Below, in pieces: positions 1 to 7,978 of a stretch of 64,000 nt of DNA; the stretch's first letter is position 1; each line of letters opens with the position of its first letter. The stretch comes from Mycolicibacterium sp. P1-18 (GTDB taxonomy: Bacteria; Actinomycetota; Actinomycetes; Mycobacteriales; Mycobacteriaceae). The notes under the pieces are model-generated. The model had not been told where the DNA came from and did not search any database. It saw nothing but the letters and a program-made list of their open reading frames with translations. The DNA lies in assembly GCF_008329535.1 (NCBI RefSeq), contig NZ_NPKR01000019.1:1-64000 (forward strand), in the 5' to 3' direction. The position numbers and the translations under genes are program-made.

Positions 1-272
1 TCTTCGAGATCGCCGACGCCGCCGAGGACGTGGTCCGCCCGGCGATGCCCCAGGAGTGTCTGCTGGACCGCAACGCGTTGGTGATGGGCTACTCCGGGGT
101 GTACTCCAGCTTCCTCAAGCACGCCATTCGCCAGGCCGACCGCTACGGGGTGCCTGCGCATCAGCTGTTGCACCGCGCCGGGCAGCGCAAGCTCATCGGC
201 GGTCAGGAAGACCAGCTCATCGACATCGCGCTGGAGATCAAACGCGAGCAGGACGCCGCGGCCACCGCGTAG
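1..272 (+). CDS. hsaF: 4-hydroxy-2-oxovalerate aldolase, 3' end only (HsaF)
   Basis: Only the last 89 codons lie in the window; the reading frame is already open at base 3 and stops with TAG at 270-272. The tail reads RPAMPQECLLDRN, then YSGVYSSFLKHA and HRAGQRKLIGGQEDQL, the highly conserved C-terminus of class II 4-hydroxy-2-oxoacid aldolases. HsaF cleaves 4-hydroxy-2-oxohexanoate to pyruvate and propanal as one of the last steps of sterol A/B-ring breakdown and works in a channeling complex with the acylating aldehyde dehydrogenase HsaG. M. tuberculosis has the equivalent gene (Rv3534c) at this side of the sterol cluster. Family assignment is firm. The choice of HsaF over another aldolase of the family rests on context. 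Confidence 0.85.
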   Translation, partial: FEIADAAEDVVRPAMPQECLLDRNALVMGYSGVYSSFLKHAIRQADRYGVPAHQLLHRAGQRKLIGGQEDQLIDIALEIKREQDAAATA

Positions 273-311
273 CCGGGGCTGCCTGACAGAAACGCGGGGC
301 AGGATGGGGCC

Positions 312-1304
312 GTGACTTCGGCCCCGCCCCAGAGTCGACGACGCGTCGGTTCCCTCGAGGTACTGCTGCTCGGTCTGATCGCCCTGGCGATGTCCGCCGA
401 GGTGGTCAGTGGGTTCGTCGCAGATGATTCCGGGCTGCGGACGGCCGCGACGGTGTTCTGCGGCGTGTTCGTGCAGGCGCTCCCGTTCCTGGTGCTCGGC
501 GTCGTGGTCAGCGGGCTGATCGCCGCGTACGTCAGCGCCGAGCGACTGCAACGCTGGCTGCCGCGTCGGCCCGCCCTGGCCGTTGCGGTGGCCGGCGTCG
601 GGGGCGCCGCCCTGCCGGGGTGCGAGTGCGGTTCGGTCCCGGTGGCGCGCCGGTTGTTCGGTCCCGGCACCAACGGCGCGGCCGCCCTGACGTTCATGCT
701 CTCGGCGCCGGCGATCAACCCGGTGGTGTTGGTCGCGACGGCCGTGGCGTTCCCGGGCCAGCCGGCGATGGTGCTCGCGCGGTGCGTCGCCTCGCTGGTG
801 ACCGCCGTCGTCATGGGTCTGCTGTGGTCCCGATTCGGCAAGGACGAGTGGGTGACCCGAGACCTGCCCGACGCCGCGCCGGACGGGTCGTCGCGATGGG
901 TCGTGTTCACCGAGGCCGCCCGTCACGACTTCCTGCAGGCCGCGTCCTACCTGGTCGTGGGCGCGGCCGCCGCGGCCGCGCTGCACGTGCTGGTGCCGGC
1001 GTGGATGTTCGAGCACCTGGCCGGCAACCTCCTCGTCGGGGTCGTCACGATGGCACTCCTTGCGGCGGTGCTGGCCCTGTGCTCGGAGGCCGACGCGTTC
1101 GTGGTCGCTAGCCTGACGATGGTTCCGCTGGTTCCGCGCCTGGTCTTCCTCGTAGTCGGGCCGGCGTTCGACGTGAAGTTGTCCGCGATGCAGGCTGGCA
1201 TGTTCGGTCGTCCCTTCGCGCTGCGCTTCGGTCCGGCCACGCTGGTGGTGGCCAGCGTCGTCGCGACCGTCGTCGGGCTGGCGATCCTCGGCGGTGGCTC
1301 GTGA
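312..1304 (+). CDS. DUF318/ArsP-type permease
   Basis: A 330-residue polytopic membrane protein with about eight hydrophobic segments. It carries the signature GCECGSVPVARRL near residue 105 followed by SAPAINPVV, typical of the DUF318 (COG0701, ArsP_1) permeases. Some members export organoarsenicals; most have no known substrate. The start is GTG at 312 and the stop overlaps the next start by 4 bp (GTGA), so the two genes are translationally coupled. The pairing with a TIGR03943 protein is a recurrent one and suggests a two-component membrane complex. The substrate cannot be read from the sequence. Confidence 0.8.
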   Translation: MTSAPPQSRRRVGSLEVLLLGLIALAMSAEVVSGFVADDSGLRTAATVFCGVFVQALPFLVLGVVVSGLIAAYVSAERLQRWLPRRPALAVAVAGVGGAALPGCECGSVPVARRLFGPGTNGAAALTFMLSAPAINPVVLVATAVAFPGQPAMVLARCVASLVTAVVMGLLWSRFGKDEWVTRDLPDAAPDGSSRWVVFTEAARHDFLQAASYLVVGAAAAAALHVLVPAWMFEHLAGNLLVGVVTMALLAAVLALCSEADAFVVASLTMVPLVPRLVFLVVGPAFDVKLSAMQAGMFGRPFALRFGPATLVVASVVATVVGLAILGGGS

Positions 1305-2002
1305 GCCGGGGCACCCAGAATCTGGTGCTGCTGCTGGTCGGCCTGAGCACCGCGGTGATGCTGGTCAAGGGCACCTATCTGAACTACGTGAAACCCGGCC
1401 TGCTGCCGTGGCTGGCCGTGTCGGCGGCCGTGCTGGTGACGCTCGGGGTGGTGTCCGTCGTCCGCGACCTTCGGTCGGAGCGCGACGAGCACGAGCACGG
1501 GCATCGACATCAGCCGTGGCTGGGCTGGCTGCTGCTGATCCCCATCGCGATGGTCGCCTTCGTCGTCCCTCCCGCGCTGGACGCCCGTGGCGCCACGCCG
1601 GCGGCCGTCAGCGCCCCGCAACGACGCGCCTTCCCGCCGCTGCCCGCGGGTGACGCGCCCTCGGTCTCGCTGCCCGACGTGGTGATGCGGGCCGCGGCCG
1701 ACTCGACGAATTCGCTTGCCGGCCGGTCGATCACACTCACCGGCTTCACGGTGCACCACGCCCAGGGTGTCGACCTCGGGCGGGTCGTCATCGTCTGCTG
1801 CGCGGCCGACGCGCAGCTCGCGCGCGTCCATCTGACCGGACCCGCGGCCACGTCCGCCGCCGAGCATCCCGACGACACCTGGCTTCGAATCGAAGGGCAG
1901 ATCGTGCCAGGGTCGTCCCATGCAGACGACGGGTACGTCCCGACCATGACGGTCACCAGCGTCACGCCCGTCGACAAACCGGCCAACACGTATGCGTACT
2001 GA
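1301..2002 (+). CDS. TIGR03943 (DUF1980) putative permease subunit
   Basis: This 233-aa protein has two N-terminal hydrophobic segments (about residues 3-25 and 31-50), a His/Glu/Asp-rich loop (residues 60-73) and another membrane segment near 75-95. A soluble domain follows with the sequence IVCCAADAQ at about residues 165-173. The CCAAD motif is characteristic of TIGR03943/DUF1980 proteins, which are regularly encoded next to DUF318 permeases, as here. The charged His-rich loop could bind metal, which is inference. GTG start overlaps the upstream stop; the 3' end overlaps the next gene by 11 bp. Confidence 0.75.
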   Translation: MSRGTQNLVLLLVGLSTAVMLVKGTYLNYVKPGLLPWLAVSAAVLVTLGVVSVVRDLRSERDEHEHGHRHQPWLGWLLLIPIAMVAFVVPPALDARGATPAAVSAPQRRAFPPLPAGDAPSVSLPDVVMRAAADSTNSLAGRSITLTGFTVHHAQGVDLGRVVIVCCAADAQLARVHLTGPAATSAAEHPDDTWLRIEGQIVPGSSHADDGYVPTMTVTSVTPVDKPANTYAY

Positions 2003-3176
2003 CGTCACCGGGTTCGCCGACGAGGGCTTCGGCCCGGTCGCGGACGCGTTCGCCGACAACTTCCGTCGCGGGCCGGAGATCGGCGCCGCGTGCGCGGTGC
2101 ACCACGACGGCCGGTTGGTCGTCGACCTGCACGGCGGCGTCGCCGACGTGACGACCGGAAGACCTTGGACGGCAGACACTCTCACCGTCGGCTTCTCCAT
2201 CTCCAAGGGCCTGATGGCGCTGTGCGGGTACCTCGCGCAGCAGCGCGGACTGCTCGACTTCGACGCACCCGTGGCCTCGGTGTGGCCGGAGTTCGCCGCC
2301 GGGGGCAAGCAGGACGTCGTGATTCGCGACGTGTTCGCCCACCGCGCGGGCCTGATGGCACTGGACGCCGACCTCAGCCTCGCCGACGTGCTGGCGTGGG
2401 ATCCGGTGATCCGGGCCATCGAGGCGCAGCGACCACTGTGGGAGCCGGGAACCGCCTTCGCCTACCACGCGCTCACGTTCGGCTGGCTCACCGGCGAGAT
2501 CCTGCGCCGGGCCACCGGCATGATGCCGGGCGCACTGCTCTCCTCGTACTTCACCGACGCCCTTGGCGTCGACGCCTGGATCGGGTTGCCGCCGGACCTC
2601 GAGCACCGGGTCGCCAGGATGCACGCGCCGCGGTCGCGGGTGCTGAGGACCGCCTACCGGGCGATGCCCACGGTCCTGCGCCGGATGGGGAAGGCGCCCG
2701 CGGTGCGCGCCGTCACCCTCGGCTCGGCATTTCCGTTCTCGCTGATCGACGGGTGTGCCGGCGACTTCAACACCGCCGCCGTGCACGCCGCGCAGATCCC
2801 GGCGGCCAACGCGATCCTCGACGCCCGCGCCCTGGCGACCATCTACGCCTCGGCGGTGGCACCCCTGACGGGTGCGCCGCTGCTGTCGGAGACGTCGATC
2901 GCCGACGCGGTCACCGTGCGGTCGGCGGGGGCCGGGTGGTCCGGGGCGCTGAGCGCGCCGGGGATCAGATTCTCGACGGGATTCCTGGTCAACGGCATCC
3001 CGTTCCGCCCGCTGGCGTCGAATTCGTCGTTCGGCCACGACGGCGCCAGTGGCAGCCTCGGCTTCGCCGACGCCGACAGCAAGACCGGTTTCGGTTACGT
3101 CAACAACCTCATCGCACCGCGGGATCACCGCGCGAACAACCTGACCGCGGCCCTCCGGCGCTGCCTCGGCCTCTAG
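1992..3176 (+). CDS. Beta-lactamase-fold serine hydrolase/esterase
   Basis: A 394-residue protein of the class C beta-lactamase/EstB family (mycobacterial LipD/LipE/LipL/LipP relatives). The nucleophile motif SxxK is S69-I-S-K72 (in VGFSISKG), the Tyr motif is around Y158 (AFAYHALT), and the third-motif equivalent is FGHDGASGS near residue 348. No signal peptide is visible, so it is probably cytosolic and acts on carboxylic esters rather than antibiotics. It overlaps the TIGR03943 gene by 11 bp (ATG at 1992), so it ends a three-gene transcription unit. The natural substrate is unknown. Confidence 0.8.
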   Translation: MRTDVTGFADEGFGPVADAFADNFRRGPEIGAACAVHHDGRLVVDLHGGVADVTTGRPWTADTLTVGFSISKGLMALCGYLAQQRGLLDFDAPVASVWPEFAAGGKQDVVIRDVFAHRAGLMALDADLSLADVLAWDPVIRAIEAQRPLWEPGTAFAYHALTFGWLTGEILRRATGMMPGALLSSYFTDALGVDAWIGLPPDLEHRVARMHAPRSRVLRTAYRAMPTVLRRMGKAPAVRAVTLGSAFPFSLIDGCAGDFNTAAVHAAQIPAANAILDARALATIYASAVAPLTGAPLLSETSIADAVTVRSAGAGWSGALSAPGIRFSTGFLVNGIPFRPLASNSSFGHDGASGSLGFADADSKTGFGYVNNLIAPRDHRANNLTAALRRCLGL

Positions 3177-3198
3177 GGCGTCGGACCGTACGGGCACC

Positions 3199-5295
3199 AT
3201 GTACGTCATGGCGACCCGCGAGCAGGCGCAGACCATCCTCGAGCAGCTGGCCGGACCGCAGGCCGTCCTGCGCGACGACCAGTGGACCGCGATAGAAGCG
3301 CTCGTCGTGCAGCGCCGCCGCGCGCTGGTGGTGCAGCGCACCGGATGGGGCAAGTCGGCGGTGTACTTCATCGCGGCCAAGCTGCTGCGCGCCAGCGGTC
3401 ACGGTCCGACGGTCATCGTCTCGCCCCTGCTGGCGTTGATGCGCAACCAGGTGCAGGCGGCCGACCGGGCGGGGGTGCGGGCGGCCACCATCAACTCGAG
3501 CAACGTCACCGATTGGTCCGAGATCCACGAGCGGGTGCGCGGTGGTGACCTCGACGTCCTGCTGGTGAGCCCGGAGCGGTTGAACAACCCCGACTTTCGC
3601 GACCAGGTGCTGCCCGCTCTCGCGCACGACGCGGGCCTCGTGGTCGTCGACGAGGCGCACTGCGTGTCGGACTGGGGCCACGACTTCCGGCCGGACTACC
3701 GGCGTATTCGCACGCTGATCGCCGAACTGGGCACCGACGTGCCGGTGCTGGCCACCACGGCCACGGCGAACGACCGCGTCGTGGACGATGTCGCCAGCCA
3801 GCTCGGGGTCGGCGGCCAGGACACCCTGGTGTTGCGCGGCGGGTTGGACCGCGAGTCGCTGCGACTGTCGGTGGTGAAGGCCGGCAACCCGGCTCAGCGG
3901 GCGGCATGGCTTGCCGCACACATCGATTCGCTGCCGGGATCGGGCATCGTCTACACGCTGACCGTGGCTCAGGCCAACGACGTTGCGGCGCTGCTGCGCG
4001 ACCAGGGGCATCCGGTGGCGGCCTACACCGGGGCCACCGAGACCTCGGAGCGCGAGCAGCTCGAGGCCGACCTGTTGGGCAACCGCGTCAAGGCGCTGAT
4101 CGCCACCTCCGCCCTTGGCATGGGCTTCGACAAGCCCGACCTCGGCTTCGTCGTCCATCTGGGTGCGCCGTCTTCGCCGATCGCGTACTACCAGCAGGTG
4201 GGCCGCGCCGGCCGCTCCACGGCGAGCGCCGAGGTGGTGCTGTTGCCCGGCCACGAAGACCAGGACGTGTGGCGCTACTTCTCGTCGGTGGCGTTTCCGT
4301 CGGAGGCGATGGTGCGCAACGTGATCGACGCGCTGGAGTCCGAGCGCCCGCAGTCGACGCCCGCGTTGGAGCCGTTGGTCGACCTGGGGCGGACGCGGCT
4401 GGAGATGGTGCTCAAGGTGCTCGACGTCGACGGCGCGGTGCGGCGCGTGAAGGGTGGCTGGATCGGCACGGGGGTGCCGTGGGAGTACGACGAGGCGCGA
4501 TACCGAAAGCTCGACGAGGCCCGCAAGCGCGAGCAGCAGGCCATGCTGGACTACCAGGTCACCGAGGGCTGCCGGATGGCATTCCTGCGGGGCCAGCTCG
4601 ACGACCCGGAGCTCGCCGAGGGTGAACGTTGCGGTCGCTGCGACAACTGCACCGGCAAGCAGTACGACGCCTCGGTCGACCCGTCGTCGGCGGAGGACAC
4701 CCGCCAGCGCTTGATGCGGCCCGGTGTCGAGGTCGCGCCCCGCAAGCAGTGGCCGTCCGGGCTGGCGAAGCTGGGTGTCTCCCTGAGCGGCAAGATCGGT
4801 GACGGTCCGGTGCCGGGCCGGGTGATCGGCAGGCTGACCGATCTCGGCTGGGGCGCCCGGCTACGGCGACTGCTCGACGAGCCGGACGCCGAGGTGCCCG
4901 CGGAGGTGGTGCAGGCGGCGGTGAAGGTGCTGGCGTCGTGGGACTGGTCCACTCGGCCGACGGCGGTGTTGGCGATGGACTCCGACCGGCATCCGCTGCT
5001 GATCGGCTCGCTGGCCCGCGAGTTGGCGCGACTCGGGCGGCTGACCGATCTCGGCACTCTGCAGTACGCGCCGGAGCGCCGCCCGGTGACGGCAGCGAAC
5101 TCCGCGTACCGGGTCGCGGCGCTGGACGGCGCCTGGCTGGCCCCCGATCCGTCCGTCATCGCCGGCGCCGGCGGGCCCGTGCTGCTGGTCGACGACATGA
5201 CCGACACCGGCTGGACGATGACGATGGCCGCCCGCGTGGTGAGGGCCGCGGGCGCGTCCGAGGTGCTGCCCTTCGCGTTGGCCAGTACTAGCTAG
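3199..5295 (+). CDS. rqlH: RecQ-like DNA helicase with C-terminal phosphoribosyltransferase-like domain (RqlH)
   Basis: A 698-residue superfamily 2 helicase. Walker A is RTGWGKS (47-53), the DEAH box is at 151-154, motif III is TTATA near 186-190 and motif VI is QQVGRAGRS (332-340). A zinc module has C458, C478, C481 and C484, replacing the usual RecQ zinc site, and there is no HRDC domain. The C-terminus carries a PRPP-binding-like motif LLVDDMTDTGWTM (about 660-672), as in type I phosphoribosyltransferases. This layout matches the RqlH clade described from M. smegmatis, a 3'-5' ATP-dependent translocase and helicase. Start ATG 3199; an alternative ATG lies three codons on. The 3' end overlaps the convergent 13E12 gene by 8 bp. 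Confidence 0.88.
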   Translation: MYVMATREQAQTILEQLAGPQAVLRDDQWTAIEALVVQRRRALVVQRTGWGKSAVYFIAAKLLRASGHGPTVIVSPLLALMRNQVQAADRAGVRAATINSSNVTDWSEIHERVRGGDLDVLLVSPERLNNPDFRDQVLPALAHDAGLVVVDEAHCVSDWGHDFRPDYRRIRTLIAELGTDVPVLATTATANDRVVDDVASQLGVGGQDTLVLRGGLDRESLRLSVVKAGNPAQRAAWLAAHIDSLPGSGIVYTLTVAQANDVAALLRDQGHPVAAYTGATETSEREQLEADLLGNRVKALIATSALGMGFDKPDLGFVVHLGAPSSPIAYYQQVGRAGRSTASAEVVLLPGHEDQDVWRYFSSVAFPSEAMVRNVIDALESERPQSTPALEPLVDLGRTRLEMVLKVLDVDGAVRRVKGGWIGTGVPWEYDEARYRKLDEARKREQQAMLDYQVTEGCRMAFLRGQLDDPELAEGERCGRCDNCTGKQYDASVDPSSAEDTRQRLMRPGVEVAPRKQWPSGLAKLGVSLSGKIGDGPVPGRVIGRLTDLGWGARLRRLLDEPDAEVPAEVVQAAVKVLASWDWSTRPTAVLAMDSDRHPLLIGSLARELARLGRLTDLGTLQYAPERRPVTAANSAYRVAALDGAWLAPDPSVIAGAGGPVLLVDDMTDTGWTMTMAARVVRAAGASEVLPFALASTS

Positions 5296-6850
5296 CCTCG
5301 TTGAGCTCGCGGTCGCGTTGGATGCGGGCCGCGCGGTCCTGGGCGCGGGTGGTCTTGCGGCGCGGCATCGTCAGCCCGGCGGTGTGCGCCGCAGGCATCC
5401 CGCTCGCCTGAACGGTGGCGGTCGGTTCGGACAGTTCGGGGAACAGCAGGCGGCTGCCCGGCGTGGTGATGTGCTGCCGCCCGTCGGGCGCTGTCCAGAT
5501 CAGGGTGCCGTCGTCGAGTTGTTCGTCGCGCCAACCACTCTCGCCACCCCAGAACGTTTTGAGCAAGTGGTGTCGACGGCATAGGCATTTCAAGTTGGAT
5601 GCGGCGGTCGGGCCGCACGGCCACGGAATCGTATGATCCACATCGCAATTCGTCGCGGGCGCACGGCAGCCCGGGAAACGACACGTCAGGTCGCGGCAGC
5701 GGACGAAGTCGGCCAGCCTCTTCGACGGCCGGTACCGAGGTTCCGGTGGAGCTTGGCCGGGGTGCACGATCCGCGTGATCGTCGCCCCGATCGTGGCGCG
5801 GCAGGCGATGGCTCCGGGGAGGAACTGGCCGCCCATCATCGCCGCGGGTCGCAGGCTGGCCAGGCGCCCCGGTGCGGGGGTGAGTGCTTCGGTGAGTGTG
5901 AGCTCGCGTAGCGGCTTGGCGAACATCGCCGGGGGTTCGCCGTCGAGGGCGGTGTGCTCGTCGGTGGGAGGCTCATCCGAGTCTTCTACTGCGACAGGCT
6001 CGGTGGGCTCCGGCGCAGGTGGCGGCGCTGGTGTCTCGGGCTTCGCGAGGGTGTCCGCACTCGCGATCACGTAGACCACCACCCCGGTCGAGGGCGGGTT
6101 CTCACCGGCCGGGCAGTCATCCGCTCCGCAGAGGCAGGCCAGGCGGTCCGCGCCGTGGGCCCACGCTCCCATCGCGTCGGCACGCCGCTGATCTAGCGTG
6201 CGAGGATCAGCCGGGCACACCGTGCGGGCAAGGGCGTCCATGCGGGCGTCGACGGCCTTGGCGTCGTGGGCGAACAGCGTCGCATAGACCGTCGCCATGC
6301 CGCTGCCGTCCTCGTCGCCAACCTCCACGCTGCGGCCGCGGGCTCGAGTTTCGGTGCGGATGACCGCCTGCGGGTCGACCCGGGCGACGAAGGCGTCGAC
6401 GGTCTTCTCCAGCGTGGCCACCGACATGGGCTCCCGGTCACTCAGCGCCTCGGCCAACAGCCGGTCCAACTCCTGGAGAGCCGCGGGGTCCACGACCAGG
6501 GCACCGCGCTGCACGACCGTCCGGACCAGCTGGTAGGTAATCAGACCCTCGGCGAACACGGCGGCCACAAGCGGAAAACGTTCATGCAGGGCGACGGCAA
6601 TCAGCAGTTGGTTGGAGGCGGCGCCGGTGGTGATCCGCAGCGCCGCCCCGATGTGGGCGGCCACGGCGTCCCACGTGTCGGTGCACCACAGGTCGCGCTC
6701 ATCGGCGCCGTCGGCGGCATGGGCGGTCTCGAACATCGCCGCCATCGCCGCCACCTTGCGGGCGCACGCCGCGGACTCCGTCCGCGACCAGGCTTCGACC
6801 GCGCCGGCACCCGAAGTGCCGAAGGTGGAGGCGACCACTGAATCGAACAT
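5288..6850 (-). CDS. 13E12-repeat family (DUF222) HNH endonuclease-like protein
   Basis: A 520-aa protein with an N-terminal DUF222 region (about 1-330), a Pro/Glu-rich linker (about 270-300) and a C-terminal HNH module with RDLTCRFPGCRAP, CDVDHTIPW and LCRRHHLLK (about 390-440). This is the 13E12 repeat family, present in many near-identical copies in mycobacterial genomes and in places tied to prophage-like elements. The nuclease residues (Cys pairs, DVDH, RRHH) look intact, so a DNase activity is possible but unproven. It is convergent with rqlH and their stops overlap. No terminal repeats or target duplication were seen around it. Confidence 0.85.
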   Translation of the reverse strand: MFDSVVASTFGTSGAGAVEAWSRTESAACARKVAAMAAMFETAHAADGADERDLWCTDTWDAVAAHIGAALRITTGAASNQLLIAVALHERFPLVAAVFAEGLITYQLVRTVVQRGALVVDPAALQELDRLLAEALSDREPMSVATLEKTVDAFVARVDPQAVIRTETRARGRSVEVGDEDGSGMATVYATLFAHDAKAVDARMDALARTVCPADPRTLDQRRADAMGAWAHGADRLACLCGADDCPAGENPPSTGVVVYVIASADTLAKPETPAPPPAPEPTEPVAVEDSDEPPTDEHTALDGEPPAMFAKPLRELTLTEALTPAPGRLASLRPAAMMGGQFLPGAIACRATIGATITRIVHPGQAPPEPRYRPSKRLADFVRCRDLTCRFPGCRAPATNCDVDHTIPWPCGPTAASNLKCLCRRHHLLKTFWGGESGWRDEQLDDGTLIWTAPDGRQHITTPGSRLLFPELSEPTATVQASGMPAAHTAGLTMPRRKTTRAQDRAARIQRDRELNEAS

Positions 6851-6968
6851 ACATTCGACCTTAGGCGCGGTAGCCGACGAAGACCAGGCCCGACCAGCGA
6901 GCCTGTGGATGAATGAGAACGCCTGTGCACAACTCCACCGTCAGGTCCGAAATAGTCGGAGCCTCATG

Positions 6969-7868
6969 CTATTCAGCGGCCCGGCCGCCGAGCTGCGATG
7001 TGAGCGCACGGGCGCTGACCATCAGACTGCGAGCGCGCTTTGCGATCTCGGCGTCGGTGAGCGCCCGCCCGATTTGCAGCGACATCACCATCGCCTGCCG
7101 GCGGTGGTGGTCGAAGACGGGTGCGGAGATGACGCTGATGTCGTGACGCTTCTTCGATCTCCCCGCGCCGGCCGCCTCGCTGGCGAGGTAGACGCGCTCG
7201 CCGACGTCGGAGATCATCTCGCCGAGCAGCGCGCGCAGCTCCTGCGGCAGCGTGCTCGACATGCCGGCCATCAGGGCGTAGAGCCGGCGTCCGCTCGGGG
7301 TCAGCCGCTCGACGAGGTATCCGTCGCGGCGGCACTCGGCGACGACGCGGCCGAGGCGCTCGGAGTCGGTGCGCAGCGGGATGGTCGGTTCCTTGGCCAG
7401 CCAACTTCGCAATGCCTCGTCGTCCCACAGCACGAACATCAGGCCTACCGGTGGGGCGAACGGATAACTCTGGCCGACCATCACCGATTCGCGCGCGGCG
7501 TCGCTCTGGCCGACCAGTTCCAGCAGCGTGATGCGGTCGTCGATCACCGCGGAGAGGGCCGCCGTGGTGGCATAGGTCGCGGCGAGGCGCGACAGTTCTT
7601 CGCGTGCGGTGGGGCTGACGCGCATCGATTCCTGCGCGGTGTGCCCGAGCGAAATGAGACGCGGCCCAAGCCGATAGGTCTTGTCCCGTGCGTCGCGAAT
7701 GAGGTAGTCGGACTCCGCCAAAGTGGTCAGGATGCCGAGGCACGTCGGCTTGCTCAGTTCGACGCGGCGGGCCAGGTCGGAGAGTCCGAACCGGTCGTGC
7801 GGGTGCCGTGCCAGGAAGTCCAGGATCGAGACGACGCGCTCGGTCGGTGGTGAGGCTCTGTCGGTCAT
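6969..7868 (-). CDS. IclR-family transcriptional regulator
   Basis: A 299-aa regulator. The N-terminal winged helix (about residues 8-65, with RVVSILDFLARHP and FGLSDLARRVELSKPT) is followed by an IclR effector domain. Start ATG at 7868 is preceded by GGGAG at a good distance. It is divergent from the DUF1214-SDR-sulfotransferase operon, with 110 bp between the two start codons. That gap holds a KstR operator and, closer to the operon, a perfect 16-bp palindrome (7944-7959). By the usual logic of divergent regulators it may bind that palindrome and control the operon in response to a metabolite; the ligand is unknown. Confidence 0.88.
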   Translation of the reverse strand: MTDRASPPTERVVSILDFLARHPHDRFGLSDLARRVELSKPTCLGILTTLAESDYLIRDARDKTYRLGPRLISLGHTAQESMRVSPTAREELSRLAATYATTAALSAVIDDRITLLELVGQSDAARESVMVGQSYPFAPPVGLMFVLWDDEALRSWLAKEPTIPLRTDSERLGRVVAECRRDGYLVERLTPSGRRLYALMAGMSSTLPQELRALLGEMISDVGERVYLASEAAGAGRSKKRHDISVISAPVFDHHRRQAMVMSLQIGRALTDAEIAKRARSLMVSARALTSQLGGRAAE

Positions 7869-7902
7869 GCGACTCCCGCCCTCCGGGCACGTTGACTCGA
7901 AT

Positions 7903-7916
7903 TAGAACACGTTCTA
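7903..7916. promoter_or_regulatory. KstR operator between iclR-type gene and DUF1214 operon
   Basis: TAGAACACGTTCTA fits the KstR consensus TnnAACnnGTTnnA exactly. The symmetry extends to 18 bp (7901-7918, arms ATTAGAAC and GTTCTAAT around a 2-bp centre). KstR is the TetR-type repressor of sterol catabolism that is released by CoA thioesters of sterol intermediates. The M. tuberculosis counterpart operon (Rv3531c-Rv3529c) belongs to the KstR regulon, as I recall. Confidence 0.9.
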
Positions 7917-7943
7917 ATGTCAGGTCGGTAAATGTACCAGTGC

Positions 7944-7959
7944 GGTCCAATATTGGACC
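7944..7959. promoter_or_regulatory. Perfect 16-bp palindrome, candidate IclR-type operator
   Basis: GGTCCAATATTGGACC is identical to its reverse complement. It lies 19 bp before the ATG at 7979 and 27 bp after the KstR operator. IclR-family regulators bind palindromes of about this size, and the gene for one is divergent next door. Assignment to that regulator is inference. Confidence 0.55.
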
Positions 7960-7978
7960 AGGGGAGGCCGCAGTCAGC

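Noticed and set aside
5288..6850. The 13E12 gene as part of an insertion sequence.
   Set aside because: No terminal inverted repeats or target duplications flank it, and the encoded protein is not a transposase.
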